A DNA stretch of 64,000 nt from Thiohalocapsa sp. PB-PSB1 (GTDB taxonomy: Bacteria; Pseudomonadota; Gammaproteobacteria; Chromatiales; Chromatiaceae), in assembly GCA_016745215.1 (NCBI GenBank), contig CP050890.1, positions 4,402,001-4,466,000 of the forward strand, read 5' to 3'. This document shows positions 54,036-63,838 of the stretch, one piece after another. A program made the translations under genes and the position numbers. Position 1 is the stretch's first letter, and every line of letters starts with the position of its first letter. The notes beneath the pieces were generated by a model. It saw only the letters and a program-made list of their open reading frames with translations. It made no database searches and was not told where the DNA came from.

Positions 54036-55799
54036 TCAGTACACCCGCGCCTTGGGCGGGAAGGTCTCCACCGTCAGCGGCTTGGTCCGCACGGGTTTGA
54101 AGTCCATGCGATCGTCTTCCAGAATATACAGGCTGTGCTTCATCCAGCTTTCATCGTCGCGAGTCGGGAAGTCGACACGGGAATGCGCGCCGCGGCTTTC
54201 TTCGCGATACAGCGCGGAGAGCAGCGTTGACATACCGACATCAACCAGATTATCGAGTTCCAGCGCTTCGATACGGGCGGTGTTGAACAGCTTGCTGTGG
54301 TCTTTAAGACGAACGTCGTCGACACGGGAGCGTAAATCCTTGAGCTTTTCGACGCCGATGGTCATGGTCTCCTTGTCGCGGAATACCCCACAATGGTCTT
54401 CCATCAGCTTGCGCAACTCGGCCTTGATCTCGTGCACTGTGGTGCCTTCACCGGTGCGCTCCCAGCGCTGCAGGCGCGACATCGCCGGTTCGAGATAGCT
54501 GTCGCTCATGTCGCGATGATTTGGATTCTCCTCGATGTAGCGCAGGATATCGGTACCCGCGGCACGACCGAAGACCAGGATATCCAGCAACGAGTTACCG
54601 CCTAGACGATTAGCACCGTGCACCGATACGCAAGCACATTCGCCCGCCGCATAGAGACCTTCGACCACATCTTCCGGACCATTCTTGGCAGGTGCCACAA
54701 CCCGCGCGTTACGGTCAGTTGGGATGCCACCCATGGCGTAATGAGCCGTGGGGAAGACCGGGATGGCTTCCTTGGCCGGATCGATGCCCAGGAAGACGCG
54801 GCAGATGTCGCTGATGCCAGGCAGGCGTTGGTGTACGACATCCGCGCCTAGATGATCCAGTTTCAACATCACATGGTCCTTCTGCGGTCCACAGCCGCGT
54901 CCCTCGCGAATTTCGGTCACCATGGACCGGGCGACTACGTCGCGGCTGGCAAGATCCAGGGCTCGGGGCGCGTAGCGTTCCATAAAGCGCTCGCCATCGC
55001 CGTTGACCAGGAAACCACCCTCGCCTCGTGCGCCCTCGGTAATCAGCATGCCCTTACCTGCAACGCCCGTGGGATGGAACTGGAAGAATTCCATATCCTG
55101 CAACGGAACGCCAACCCGCAGCGCCATGGCCATGCCATCGCCGGTATTGATAAAGGCATTGGTCGTGGTTCGGAACACCTGCCCATAACCGCCGGTGGCG
55201 AGCAATGTGGCTTTTGCCTCGATCACCAGCAATTCGCCGGTTTCAATGGCCAATACCAACGCGCCGAGAATGCAGCCTTCTTCGTCACGGATCAGATCAA
55301 TGGCGAGATATTCGTCAAAGAAATGTGTCCGTGCGCGGATGTTTTGTTGATACAGGGTATGCAGAATGGCATGACCGGTACGGTCCGCTGCGGCGCAGGT
55401 TCGTACTGCTTGATCGCCGCCGAAGTTCTGACTTTGGCCACCAAAAGCGCGCTGATAAATTTTGCCCGTGTCAAGCCGGGAAAATGGCACTCCAGCGTGT
55501 TCCAGTTCGTAGACAGTTGGAATGGCTTCGCGGCACATATACTCGATAGCGTCCTGATCACCGAGGTAATCCGATCCCTTTACGGTATCGAACATATGCC
55601 AGTGCCAGTCATCGGGCAGTACATTGGCGAGGGCGGCGTTGACGCCGCCTTGAGCAGCAACGGTGTGCGAACGGGTTGGGAAGACTTTTGAGACGACCGC
55701 TACGCGGAGGTCGGCGCTCGCCAGACGCAGTGATGCGTTCAGACCGGCACCGCCGGCGCCAATAATCAGGGCGTCGAATTTTCTGTGTGGGATGGGCAT
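54036..55799 (-). CDS. sdhA: Succinate dehydrogenase flavoprotein subunit SdhA
   Basis: 587 residues. The FAD-binding dinucleotide motif is IGAGGAGLNASLRLA. The flavinylation histidine lies in RSHTVAAQGGVNAAL. RGEGGFLVNGDGERFMERY is present in the substrate domain, and the C-terminal segment is normal. Oxidises succinate to fumarate in the TCA cycle. It lies 150 bp before sdhB, a wider gap than elsewhere in the operon. Confidence 0.97.
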   Translation of the reverse strand: MPIPHRKFDALIIGAGGAGLNASLRLASADLRVAVVSKVFPTRSHTVAAQGGVNAALANVLPDDWHWHMFDTVKGSDYLGDQDAIEYMCREAIPTVYELEHAGVPFSRLDTGKIYQRAFGGQSQNFGGDQAVRTCAAADRTGHAILHTLYQQNIRARTHFFDEYLAIDLIRDEEGCILGALVLAIETGELLVIEAKATLLATGGYGQVFRTTTNAFINTGDGMAMALRVGVPLQDMEFFQFHPTGVAGKGMLITEGARGEGGFLVNGDGERFMERYAPRALDLASRDVVARSMVTEIREGRGCGPQKDHVMLKLDHLGADVVHQRLPGISDICRVFLGIDPAKEAIPVFPTAHYAMGGIPTDRNARVVAPAKNGPEDVVEGLYAAGECACVSVHGANRLGGNSLLDILVFGRAAGTDILRYIEENPNHRDMSDSYLEPAMSRLQRWERTGEGTTVHEIKAELRKLMEDHCGVFRDKETMTIGVEKLKDLRSRVDDVRLKDHSKLFNTARIEALELDNLVDVGMSTLLSALYREESRGAHSRVDFPTRDDESWMKHSLYILEDDRMDFKPVRTKPLTVETFPPKARVY

Positions 55800-55820
55800 A
55801 GAGTTTCTCGATTATTCCGG

Positions 55821-56162
55821 TCAGGCGATTTGGGCAACGATGATTGCCAGCTCGGCCGCGACACCGGAGGCGATGAAGATGAAACCGGTTAGGGTCAGTG
55901 CGGTCACGCGCAGACCGATGATCTTCACATAGTCCATGTAGACATCGCGAATGCCGATCCATGCGTGCACCAGCACGATTGGGATCAGCAGGATCAGCCC
56001 AAGAGCGACCCAGGGCGTTGCTACCCAATCTTGCATTGCCGCATGATCGGCAGGAGCGTTAAAGATAAAATGCAATGTCACGTAGACGCCGAAAGTAGCG
56101 AGATAAAGCGCGGTAGCACGCTGTGTTATCCAAGCTTTGAGTCCAGAAGCACGACGGCTCAT
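55821..56162 (-). CDS. sdhD: Succinate dehydrogenase membrane anchor SdhD
   Basis: 113 residues from ATG 56162, overlapping the sdhC stop. Three TM helices; H41-type haem/quinone region in LYLATFGVYVTLHFIF and HAWIGIRDVYMDY (Asp and Tyr near the quinone site). Confidence 0.92.
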   Translation of the reverse strand: MSRRASGLKAWITQRATALYLATFGVYVTLHFIFNAPADHAAMQDWVATPWVALGLILLIPIVLVHAWIGIRDVYMDYVKIIGLRVTALTLTGFIFIASGVAAELAIIVAQIA

Positions 56163-56536
56163 AGTAGTAAACCTCCACCAACGACGATGGTCATCACTAG
56201 CGCTGCGCCAAAGGCAGTCCAGCCGGTGGTTCGGGCGACTGGAAGATCGACGCCGAAACCGAGATCGATGATGACATAGCGGATTCCGGTGAACAGATGA
56301 TGAAGCAGCGCCCAACCAAGGAAGAATAATCCGAGCTTAACGAGCGGATTATTCAAGAAAGCTGCTGACGCTGCAAAACCCTCGGGGCCTTGCAGCGCTT
56401 GCGCGAATAGAATCGCGAATATCGGCATGGAGATGATCATTAATACACCACTGACGCGGTGCAAGATCGAAACCAAGGCCGAGATGGGTAATTTGATCTG
56501 CGTAAGTTGCAGAAAAACGGGGCGGCTCGTTGTCAT
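56159..56536 (-). CDS. sdhC: Succinate dehydrogenase cytochrome b556 subunit SdhC
   Basis: 125 residues from ATG 56536; an ATG four codons upstream is an alternative. Family motifs SALVSILHRVSGVL and WALLHHLFTGIRYVIIDLG, the second with the haem-ligand histidine. First gene of the sdhCDAB-sdhE operon. Confidence 0.94.
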   Translation of the reverse strand: MTTSRPVFLQLTQIKLPISALVSILHRVSGVLMIISMPIFAILFAQALQGPEGFAASAAFLNNPLVKLGLFFLGWALLHHLFTGIRYVIIDLGFGVDLPVARTTGWTAFGAALVMTIVVGGGLLL

Positions 56537-56898
56537 CGTACTCCTCATAACTCAGATGGGTCAGCAACCTGTCGCCTAAGTCGCCATCAATGCTGCACGA
56601 CAGGTGAAATGCAGCGATCGTCGAACGGCTCAGCCACGGAGGCTGCAATGTCAAGTACACCTGCCGCGTCTCCAGACGCGGACGGCCATCGTACAGGTCG
56701 TTTACTTTTTTGTGCACTGCAACATCGTATCGGTCAAACGCAAGAATGACAACCACGAGAATCTAATAGTCATATTGTCCGAGCTTAATAGTGCGAGAAA
56801 GTGGATCGACTCTGTCGACCGGCACGGATCGATGGTACGGCCAGTCGATGACGACGTAAGGCGCTTGCTCGCGAGCGCGGCAGCCTATTCGATGACGA
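56537..56898. other. Intergenic region upstream of sdhC
   Basis: About 360 bp between sdhC and the helicase gene, both on the - strand. It should hold the sdh promoter. I see no RNA gene or convincing protein gene. Confidence 0.5.
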
Positions 56899-58395
56899 TT
56901 AATCGTCTTTAAAGCCGCCTCCGACCAGTGCAGCATGCCGGGATCGATTACCAGAACGTGGATACCGATGCGGAGATGGATCGCGGTTGTCGACTTGCTT
57001 GCGCCGCACATGCCCATGTATCGACTTCCGCGGTGTGCCATCTACGCTTCTTGATCGCGGCTCTGATTCGCTGTTGCCTTTATTTGACGATGCTGAACCC
57101 TTAGGGTTCCCGGCCATGGCTCTACCCTGCCTGCCTGCGCCGTTGTGCGAACCTGGGCGTGACCGGCTGCGATTGTTGCCGCGTCCGTTTTGAATTGGCT
57201 CGGCACGAATACGTGGATCGGGTTCATAGCCCGGCAACACATGCCTCGGGATTTCGCGCTTCAGTAGGCGTTCGATATCGCGCAGTAACTTCAACTCGTC
57301 GACACACACCAGCGAGACAGCCTCGCCAGCATTGCCGGCACGACCGGTACGACCGATGCGGTGGACATAGTCTTCGGGCACATTTGGCAGTTCGTAATTG
57401 ACCACATGCGGTAACTGATCAATATCCAGCCCACGAGCGGCAATGTCAGTCGCCACCAGTACGCGCAGATTGCCGTTTTTGAAGCCAGCCAGAGCACGGG
57501 TGCGCGCGCCCTGACTCTTGTTGCCGTGGATAGCGGCGGCGCTCAACCCATCGGTCTGCAATTGCTGGGCAAGACGGTTGGCGCCGTGTTTGGTACGGGT
57601 GAATACAAGCACCTGTCGCCAGTTGTTGGCACCGATCATCTGGCTCAGCAGCTCTCGCTTACGCTGTTTATCGACCGGATGCACCACCTGGGCAATACGC
57701 TCTGCGGTGGTGTTGCGCGGCGCCACTTCCAATAGTTCCGGAGTATTCAACAAACGATCGGCAAGACGCTTGATCTCATCCGAGAAGGTGGCCGAGAACA
57801 GCAGATTCTGCCTCGCCGAACGCTCCGGAAGCAATGCCAGAATACGGCGGATATCCGGTAGAAAGCCCATGTCGAGCATGCGGTCCGCCTCGTCCAGAAC
57901 CAGGATCTCCACTTTTGCAAGATCCAGGGTGCGCTGCCCGGTATGATCGAGCAGCCGACCTGGTGTTGCCACCAGAATATCGACGCCGCGGCGTAATGTT
58001 TCGATTTGCGGGTTGATCTTGACGCCGCCGAAGATCACCGCCGACTTCAGCGGCAAATGGCGGCCATAGGTCTCGATGCTGTCCGCCACCTGCGCTGCAA
58101 GCTCCCGAGTTGGTGTTAGGATCAAGGCGCGTGGCGGATGCGCTCTGCGCGCGTGGCCTTTGATCGGGACCGATCGGTTGCTGGCTGCACCTGCCGCTGG
58201 AACACTCAGGCGTTGCAGCAGCGGCAATGTAAAGCCGGCGGTTTTGCCGGTGCCTGTCTGTGCACCGGCCATCACATCGAGACCATTCAGGATGACCGGG
58301 ATCGCCTTGCGCTGAATGGGGGTAGGCTCGGTGTAACCCTGCTCGCTGACCGCGCGCAGCAATTCGGCCATCAGGCCGAGAGAAGCAAATGACAT
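56899..58395 (-). CDS. rhlE: DEAD-box RNA helicase, RhlE type
   Basis: 498 residues. Q motif YTEPTPIQRKAIP, Walker A AGAQTGTGKT, PTRELA, TPGR, DEAD (VLDEADRMLD), SAT, then domain 2 with ATDIAARGLDI and HRIGRTGRAG. The tail of about 115 residues is Arg/Ser/Asn/Gly-rich and disordered, as in RhlE proteins. Works in ribosome assembly and RNA turnover. An in-frame insert of about 15 residues sits between the Walker A helix and PTRELA. Confidence 0.93.
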   Translation of the reverse strand: MSFASLGLMAELLRAVSEQGYTEPTPIQRKAIPVILNGLDVMAGAQTGTGKTAGFTLPLLQRLSVPAAGAASNRSVPIKGHARRAHPPRALILTPTRELAAQVADSIETYGRHLPLKSAVIFGGVKINPQIETLRRGVDILVATPGRLLDHTGQRTLDLAKVEILVLDEADRMLDMGFLPDIRRILALLPERSARQNLLFSATFSDEIKRLADRLLNTPELLEVAPRNTTAERIAQVVHPVDKQRKRELLSQMIGANNWRQVLVFTRTKHGANRLAQQLQTDGLSAAAIHGNKSQGARTRALAGFKNGNLRVLVATDIAARGLDIDQLPHVVNYELPNVPEDYVHRIGRTGRAGNAGEAVSLVCVDELKLLRDIERLLKREIPRHVLPGYEPDPRIRAEPIQNGRGNNRSRSRPGSHNGAGRQGRAMAGNPKGSASSNKGNSESEPRSRSVDGTPRKSIHGHVRRKQVDNRDPSPHRYPRSGNRSRHAALVGGGFKDD

Positions 58396-58845
58396 GGGGA
58401 TAAAAGCTCCAGTCGCGCCCTCCCTGGTGCGACATGCGCTGATGGGAGCCGGTCCGGGCTGGAAAAAGGGAATTCAAGATAGGTGGCGATTGGCAATATC
58501 GCGATGGGTGCCGACCGACCGGGCACCCGACGCACGGCAGCATACCTTAGAAATCGTTTTGGCATAAGATTTGTTTTGCGCCGAGGCTAGTGCAGCGGTG
58601 CGGATGTCTCGCTATCGTTTCTGCTGTTTGTTGTTGTAATCGCTCATCTTGGGTTATCGATGACGACCACGATGACGACCACGACTGCAAATGGTCTCGC
58701 GACTTCCGCAGCAGAGCAATCGTCGATACGCGCAGCGTTCGAGCCCGGCAATCTGCATTCGACGCTTTGGTTGCTGGTTGCAGCTGGTCTCAAAAGGCCG
58801 GCTATCATGCCGGCTCAGCAATCACAAACCAAATACGAGGCAATC
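58396..58845. other. Intergenic region between divergent genes
   Basis: 450 bp between the helicase (-) and the UPF0178 gene (+); promoters for both should lie here. A short GACGACCACGA repeat at 58659-58684 is the only structure seen. Confidence 0.5.
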
Positions 58846-59295
58846 ATGACGGAAAAGCAGATCTGGGTGGACGCCGATGCCTGCCCGCGGGCGATTAAAG
58901 ATATCCTTTTTCGAGCCGCGGAGCGGATGTCGGTGCGCTTGACGCTGGTCGCAAATCAGCCTGTGCCAGTGCCCGGCTCTGCGCATATCCGCGCGGTGCA
59001 GGTGGCCGCCGGTTTTGATATCGCGGACAACTATATCGTGCAGCACGCCATGGCGGGCGACCTGGTGATCACCGCCGACATCCCATTGGCTGCGGAAGTC
59101 GTCGACAAAGGCTGCTTGGCCTTGAATCCGCGCGGAGAACTCTACACTGCGGAGAATGTTCGCCAACGCCTGAATATGCGCGACTTTCTCGATTCCTTGC
59201 GCGCAAGCGGTATCGATACCGGCGGTCCGCCGGCATTGAGCAGCAGCGATCGGCAACAATTTGCAAACCAGTTGGACCGCCTGCTGGCGAAATAG
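58846..59295 (+). CDS. yaiI: UPF0178 family protein (YaiI-like)
   Basis: 149 residues from ATG 58846 after GAGG; a longer upstream reading lacks family similarity. Signature WVDADACPRAIKDIL, then DLVITADIPLAAEVV, NPRGELY and NMRDFLDSLRASG, a PIN/NYN-like fold with conserved acidic residues. Function not established in the family. Confidence 0.93.
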   Translation: MTEKQIWVDADACPRAIKDILFRAAERMSVRLTLVANQPVPVPGSAHIRAVQVAAGFDIADNYIVQHAMAGDLVITADIPLAAEVVDKGCLALNPRGELYTAENVRQRLNMRDFLDSLRASGIDTGGPPALSSSDRQQFANQLDRLLAK

Positions 59296-59569
59296 GCTGG
59301 GCGCCCGACTTCGACGTACTTGCTGGCGGTTGCCCAGCGCTTTGGCTAACGAGCTAGGCACTTGCCGGAGAGAAACAGACCAACTGGCGCTGGATACTCG
59401 TTCGCCTTCTTTAACACGGCAACCCGCCCATAGTCGCTCTTAAGGGTGGGTTGCCGCAACGTCGATGCCGGACGAGAAGGGTGCTGCCTGCGTAGAATGT
59501 TCAGCTATTCAACCAGCATGAAGTTTGATTTACATTCTTTGAAGGCAGCGCCCAGCAAACATCCGCCCA

Positions 59570-59880
59570 GTCAACATCAGATTTCTCACGCCCTGATGTC
59601 ATGTCTTTTCAATTCCAATCCCGATCAAGTCGCGCTGGGCGGGTTGCACCCTGGGGTATCCTTAGTTAATTTGTAGAGAAGACAGTGGCCTACAGCCTTT
59701 CTCCCGGGAAAGGCGCGGCGCCCGCGTCCGCTCCGCTGGCATCATTTGCCGGGTCGCGCGCCAGCGGGCTCCTAAGCCGAGCGGCTGCCAAGGCTGGTCA
59801 AGGTCCGCTTGCGGGCGAGGCGCCTTGGCCCCTCTGCGCACTCTGCGGTGAATCCTTAGATTCTTTGAAGGCAGCAGCCG
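59570..59880. repeat. Single-unit copy of the dispersed REP-like repeat
   Basis: Same leader and one inner unit as the array at 51378-52640 (CATCAG hairpin, GCACCCTGGGGTATCC, CGGGCTCCTAAGCC, CTCTGCGCACTCTGCGG). The rest of the gap 59296-59941 shows no gene. Confidence 0.78.
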
Positions 59881-59941
59881 ACGAGAAGACAAGCCAGGTG
59901 GTCTGTTTTTCGACAGAAATCGCCTTGGATCAGTGTTGATA

Positions 59942-61390
59942 TCAATTCGCCGTCGGCTGTCGCAACGGACCGAAACGCTGATCAAGCAGACTCCAGGGGC
60001 GAGAGGTCCAATCGGTAAGGTACGCCTCGCCCGTTTGCTCCAGCACGCGACAGCCGTCGCCGGGCAACAACAGCGGAATCGGTGCTAGACCGGGCGCATC
60101 CACTCGCGCAACCCGCGGCCGAAAAGCGAGCGCATGCATCGGCGCCACCCAATCATCGACGATGTTCATCCAGGGCCATTGCAATCCGTACGGTTGCTGA
60201 ACGGTGAAATGAATGCAGGGTCCACTGCTGTCGGCGATCACCTGTTGCAGGCCACGCGTTGCGGTCCACCAAGCCACGGATTTTGCCAGGATCAGGATTA
60301 AAATCGACGTCAAGACAAGCCGATAGGGCCAGATAAATAGACGTGATTGCCATGCAACCGGGCGGTGTCGATCGGTTCCGGCCGAGGAGTGTGTATGGGC
60401 TAAACCAAGCAGGAAGGCGATACTCATCAGCACCATGGCGAGCACGAAGGTCGCCGCAGCCTTGAGCTTGATCCCATACCCAAGCACGAATTCCGCGGCG
60501 ACCGCGATCGCCAGCAGCGTCAACAGGGCAAACGCCAATACCGATCCCGACTGCACCCATAGGTTGCGAGCAAGAAAATGGCGCGATAAGCCGGACAGCA
60601 TGAGACTCGATGCACAGAGCAGCACCAAAATCAGAAAGACATGTTGGGCCAAACTGTCAGGGAACAGGTAGTGGATCATACCGGTATCCATCAGCACACC
60701 GCGCTCATAGGCATTCACACCGAAAATGGTCCAAACTAATCGAGCCGCACCGTTGATCGCAATCCAAATGGCAAGCCAATCCCAGGGAGTCCACCAGGCA
60801 GGTTCTGATCTTGGCCTGCGCCAGGCAATCAGTCCCGCTCCTACCGCCAGCATGAATGCGAGCACAAAGGCGATTGGATGCAATGCCAGCAGCAATGGCG
60901 CGCTGACAAATGCATAAATCCGCACCCAGGACCGATCAGGCGTCAGCGCCATCGCCAATACCAGCGGCCAAACCAGATAGACCCCGCTCAATAGTTCCGA
61001 GACAGCGGAGAAGTTTAATAACATACCTGACAACGACAGCAGCGGCAGCAAGATCAGCCAGGGTAGGCGCCAACGCACCACCAGCCAACAGGCGGCCAGC
61101 GACAGCCAAGGCAGAAACTGGTAGCTGATGCTGAAGATCTGGCGCAACGCCAGCGGATCGGTCGTGATATGGGTGGCAACCAACCCGGGCAATTGGGGCA
61201 ATACCGCGGTATAACGCAGATTCGGCAGCAAGACGGTGCCATCCGTGGCGAGCTTGAAAAAGTAATAACCGCCATCGCCGAACAATGGCAGGCCAATCAA
61301 CGCGGCAACCAGATAGGCAGCCGCGATCAACGGCAGAGCCATATCGATATTGCGACGGATCAGCGTGCCGTTGGTATGATCAAAGTGCAT
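59942..61390 (-). CDS. Polytopic membrane protein of unknown function
   Basis: 482 residues; the start may be 16 codons later (MALPLIAAAYLV). About ten TM helices followed by a periplasmic-looking C-terminal domain of about 80 residues. General layout recalls GT-C-type glycosyltransferases, but I cannot see an aspartate motif that proves it. Ends 6 bp after queE on the same strand (queE first), so it may be cotranscribed. Confidence 0.7.
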   Translation of the reverse strand: MHFDHTNGTLIRRNIDMALPLIAAAYLVAALIGLPLFGDGGYYFFKLATDGTVLLPNLRYTAVLPQLPGLVATHITTDPLALRQIFSISYQFLPWLSLAACWLVVRWRLPWLILLPLLSLSGMLLNFSAVSELLSGVYLVWPLVLAMALTPDRSWVRIYAFVSAPLLLALHPIAFVLAFMLAVGAGLIAWRRPRSEPAWWTPWDWLAIWIAINGAARLVWTIFGVNAYERGVLMDTGMIHYLFPDSLAQHVFLILVLLCASSLMLSGLSRHFLARNLWVQSGSVLAFALLTLLAIAVAAEFVLGYGIKLKAAATFVLAMVLMSIAFLLGLAHTHSSAGTDRHRPVAWQSRLFIWPYRLVLTSILILILAKSVAWWTATRGLQQVIADSSGPCIHFTVQQPYGLQWPWMNIVDDWVAPMHALAFRPRVARVDAPGLAPIPLLLPGDGCRVLEQTGEAYLTDWTSRPWSLLDQRFGPLRQPTAN

Positions 61391-61396
61391 GGTTTA

Positions 61397-62044
61397 TCAG
61401 CGTATTTCCAGGATTTTGTGCAATTGCAGGCTGAGCCGCCAACGCGGATGGGCCATGCAGTAGTCAACGGCGGCGGCGGTGTTTGCTGCCAACATCGGAC
61501 CGTCCATTGGCTGCAGGAACCAATGCCGAAAAGACAGCGTCTCGAAGCGCTCCGGCATTGCCAGGGGCTGTGGAAAAACCAGCTTGAGTTCATGACCGCT
61601 GGTCTGAACCAGCTGCGCATCGGCTTTCGGGCTGACGCAGATCCAATCGACCCCGTCCGGTACCGGCAAGGTACCGTTGGTCTCCAGTGCGATCTCGAAA
61701 GCGCGCGCGTGTAATGCTCGGATCAGGGCTCTATCCAGTTGCAATAAGGGCTCACCGCCAGTGCAGACCAGATAGGGTCGAGCACCGGAGGCAATCGCAC
61801 GATCGGGTTGCCAAAAGCCCTGGACATAGGATGCGAGCGCCTCTGGCGTATCGAAGCGTCCGCCGCCGTCGCCATCTGTGCCGCGGAAATCCGTGTCGCA
61901 AAAGTTACAGATCGCCGCTGCGCGATCCTGCTCGCGGCCGGTCCACAGATTACAGCCACTGAAGCGGCAGAATACCGCGGCGCGCCCAGCACGGGCGCCC
62001 TCCCCCTGTAATGTATAGAAGCACTCCTTGACGCTGTAGCTCAT
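61397..62044 (-). CDS. queE: 7-carboxy-7-deazaguanine synthase QueE
   Basis: 215 residues. Radical SAM enzyme of queuosine precursor (preQ0) synthesis. Substrate-side motif YTLQGEG. The cluster motif is C-x14-C-x2-C (SGC ... ICNFCDT), an expanded form of the CxxxCxxC motif known from Burkholderia QueE. CTGGEPLLQ is the SAM-binding GGE segment, and ETNGTL and SPKA are also visible. Uses CPH4 as substrate. Length normal for the compact QueE class. Confidence 0.94.
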   Translation of the reverse strand: MSYSVKECFYTLQGEGARAGRAAVFCRFSGCNLWTGREQDRAAAICNFCDTDFRGTDGDGGGRFDTPEALASYVQGFWQPDRAIASGARPYLVCTGGEPLLQLDRALIRALHARAFEIALETNGTLPVPDGVDWICVSPKADAQLVQTSGHELKLVFPQPLAMPERFETLSFRHWFLQPMDGPMLAANTAAAVDYCMAHPRWRLSLQLHKILEIR

Positions 62045-62176
62045 CGACCTTGCATCGCGAGTTGGTTCCGACCAACAGCGGCTGCGCCACGTGGAAATGC
62101 GCGCATTACCTGTACCGACGCGACAACAACGGGCGCATCGAGGGCCGAGACGATCGGGGTAGCCAAGGGTTCGGAT

Positions 62177-62716
62177 TTAGCTGGCGCTGTTTGCAACAGT
62201 ATCGCGCAATAGCCGGAAGAGTTTACGCGGGGCCTGCGACCGATCATGCTCCTGGTCGCGCCGTGCGGCACGAACCAGGGTGCGCAATTGCTGATGATCC
62301 GCATTGGGATGGGCATTGAGAAAATCGGTCAACGCGGCATCTCCTTCGGCAAGCAGTCGGGCACGCCAGCGCTCCAGTTGATGATGCAGAGCGCTGGCTT
62401 CCCGCGCCCTCGCATCGCGCGCTATCAGCAGACTCTTCAGCGGCTCGGAATTTTCGCGCGCTAGGCAATTGGCAATGCGCTTATAGTGTCGACGTAACGC
62501 CCGATGATCCTTGATACGAGCAGTCTCGTCGATGGCGGCCCGCGTCGCCTCGCTTAGATCGATCTCTTCCAATTCAACCTGCGGCAGCGACACTAACTGT
62601 TCGGCAAACGCCTGCAACGCCTGTAGGTCGCGCTTGATCCGGCTCTTGCTGGGGCCGTCGAAATCCTCCTCTGCCTGCTGTTCGGCGAGAACTCGGGTTT
62701 GTGCATTGGAGTGCAT
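62177..62716 (-). CDS. darP: Ribosome biogenesis factor DarP (YjgA/DUF615)
   Basis: 179 residues. DUF615 signature: PSKSRIKRDLQALQAFAEQLVSL, ALRRHYKRIANCLARE, then FLNAHPNADHQQLRTLVRAARRD. The E. coli protein associates with the 50S subunit. Lies 24 bp after the DUF2333 gene and probably forms an operon with it. Confidence 0.93.
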   Translation of the reverse strand: MHSNAQTRVLAEQQAEEDFDGPSKSRIKRDLQALQAFAEQLVSLPQVELEEIDLSEATRAAIDETARIKDHRALRRHYKRIANCLARENSEPLKSLLIARDARAREASALHHQLERWRARLLAEGDAALTDFLNAHPNADHQQLRTLVRAARRDQEHDRSQAPRKLFRLLRDTVANSAS

Positions 62717-62740
62717 GCTGTTCTTTATGAGCGCAGGAGA

Positions 62741-63838
62741 TCAACCCTGGGATAATAACGAGCGTAGGTCGATGATCGCCGCATTGGCGCGGGAAATGTA
62801 AGAGGCCATGACCAGCGAGTGATTCGCCATTGGCCCGAATCCCGTGCCGTTTAGGATCATCGGGCTCAAGATAGTGGACTGAGTATTCTCCAACTCACGG
62901 ATAATCTGCATCAGCGAGACGCGTGCGTTTTTGTCATCAAGCACTTCGCCAAAATCGACCTCGAGGGCCTTCAGCGTATGGATCAATGCCCAGCAATAGC
63001 CGCGCGCCTCGAAAAAGATGTCGTCGATCTGCAGCCAGGGGGTTTTGGCTCGGGTTTCGAGCGGGGTCGGCGTCGACTGACTCGCATTCGGCTCGCCGGC
63101 CAGATCGGTGTTGAAGCGCGTCTGTCCAACGCTGGCGGCCAACCGCTGCGCCAGGCTGCCGAGCCGCTTCTCGACGATCACCAGGTGGGCATTCAGGTTG
63201 TCCGCGCGCACGAAGAACTGGCCATCCTGGTCTTTCTCGTCGGCCAATCGTTGCAGATAGCGCTGAAGACCATTGAGACCTTTGCGATACGCCGACTCGG
63301 TGGACGGCAGCATCCAGGAGGTAGAGTCAAAGCTGAACTGCGGCTCGGCAAACTTCAAGTCATTGTCTTCCACCGATTGCGACTGAGAGCGGCTGAAATC
63401 GTTTCGCAAGGCCCGCGAAAAATCGCGCAATTCGGTCACAACGCCAAATTCCCAGTTCGGGATGTTGTCCAGATAGACGCCGGGCGGGGCAATGTCATTA
63501 CGTAGGTAGCCGCCTGGCTTGTCCAGCAGGGTATTGCCGATGCGGATGATGGCAGCCGTGGTGACATAGCCGGGAACCAGTTTGGATTCATCCCCGCCGG
63601 CCATCTCCAGAGCATTCTGACGCACATCGAAAGGACCGGGAGAACGAGACCAATAAATTCCGAGCACAACCACGATCACCACGTATGTGACTAGGAACAA
63701 TCCTAGGCTCCACCAAAGCCCTTTTTCCTTCCAGGTTCGCGGATGATACAGTTCGGCGATCTTAACGACCTGCCGAGGCAAGGCTTTTGGTACTTTGGAT
63801 TCCTTGGGCTGTTCGAGAGACTGTTCGGATTCATTCAT
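62741..63838 (-). CDS. DUF2333 family membrane-anchored protein
   Basis: 365 residues from ATG 63838, with GGAG upstream; an ATG 8 codons earlier is possible. One N-terminal TM helix (about residues 41-65), then a periplasmic domain. Family features: SPGPFDVRQNALEMAGG, VPGYVTTAAIIRI, LLDKPGGYLRND and ARGYCWALIHTL. Found widely in gammaproteobacteria with no known function. Confidence 0.9.
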   Translation of the reverse strand: MNESEQSLEQPKESKVPKALPRQVVKIAELYHPRTWKEKGLWWSLGLFLVTYVVIVVVLGIYWSRSPGPFDVRQNALEMAGGDESKLVPGYVTTAAIIRIGNTLLDKPGGYLRNDIAPPGVYLDNIPNWEFGVVTELRDFSRALRNDFSRSQSQSVEDNDLKFAEPQFSFDSTSWMLPSTESAYRKGLNGLQRYLQRLADEKDQDGQFFVRADNLNAHLVIVEKRLGSLAQRLAASVGQTRFNTDLAGEPNASQSTPTPLETRAKTPWLQIDDIFFEARGYCWALIHTLKALEVDFGEVLDDKNARVSLMQIIRELENTQSTILSPMILNGTGFGPMANHSLVMASYISRANAAIIDLRSLLSQG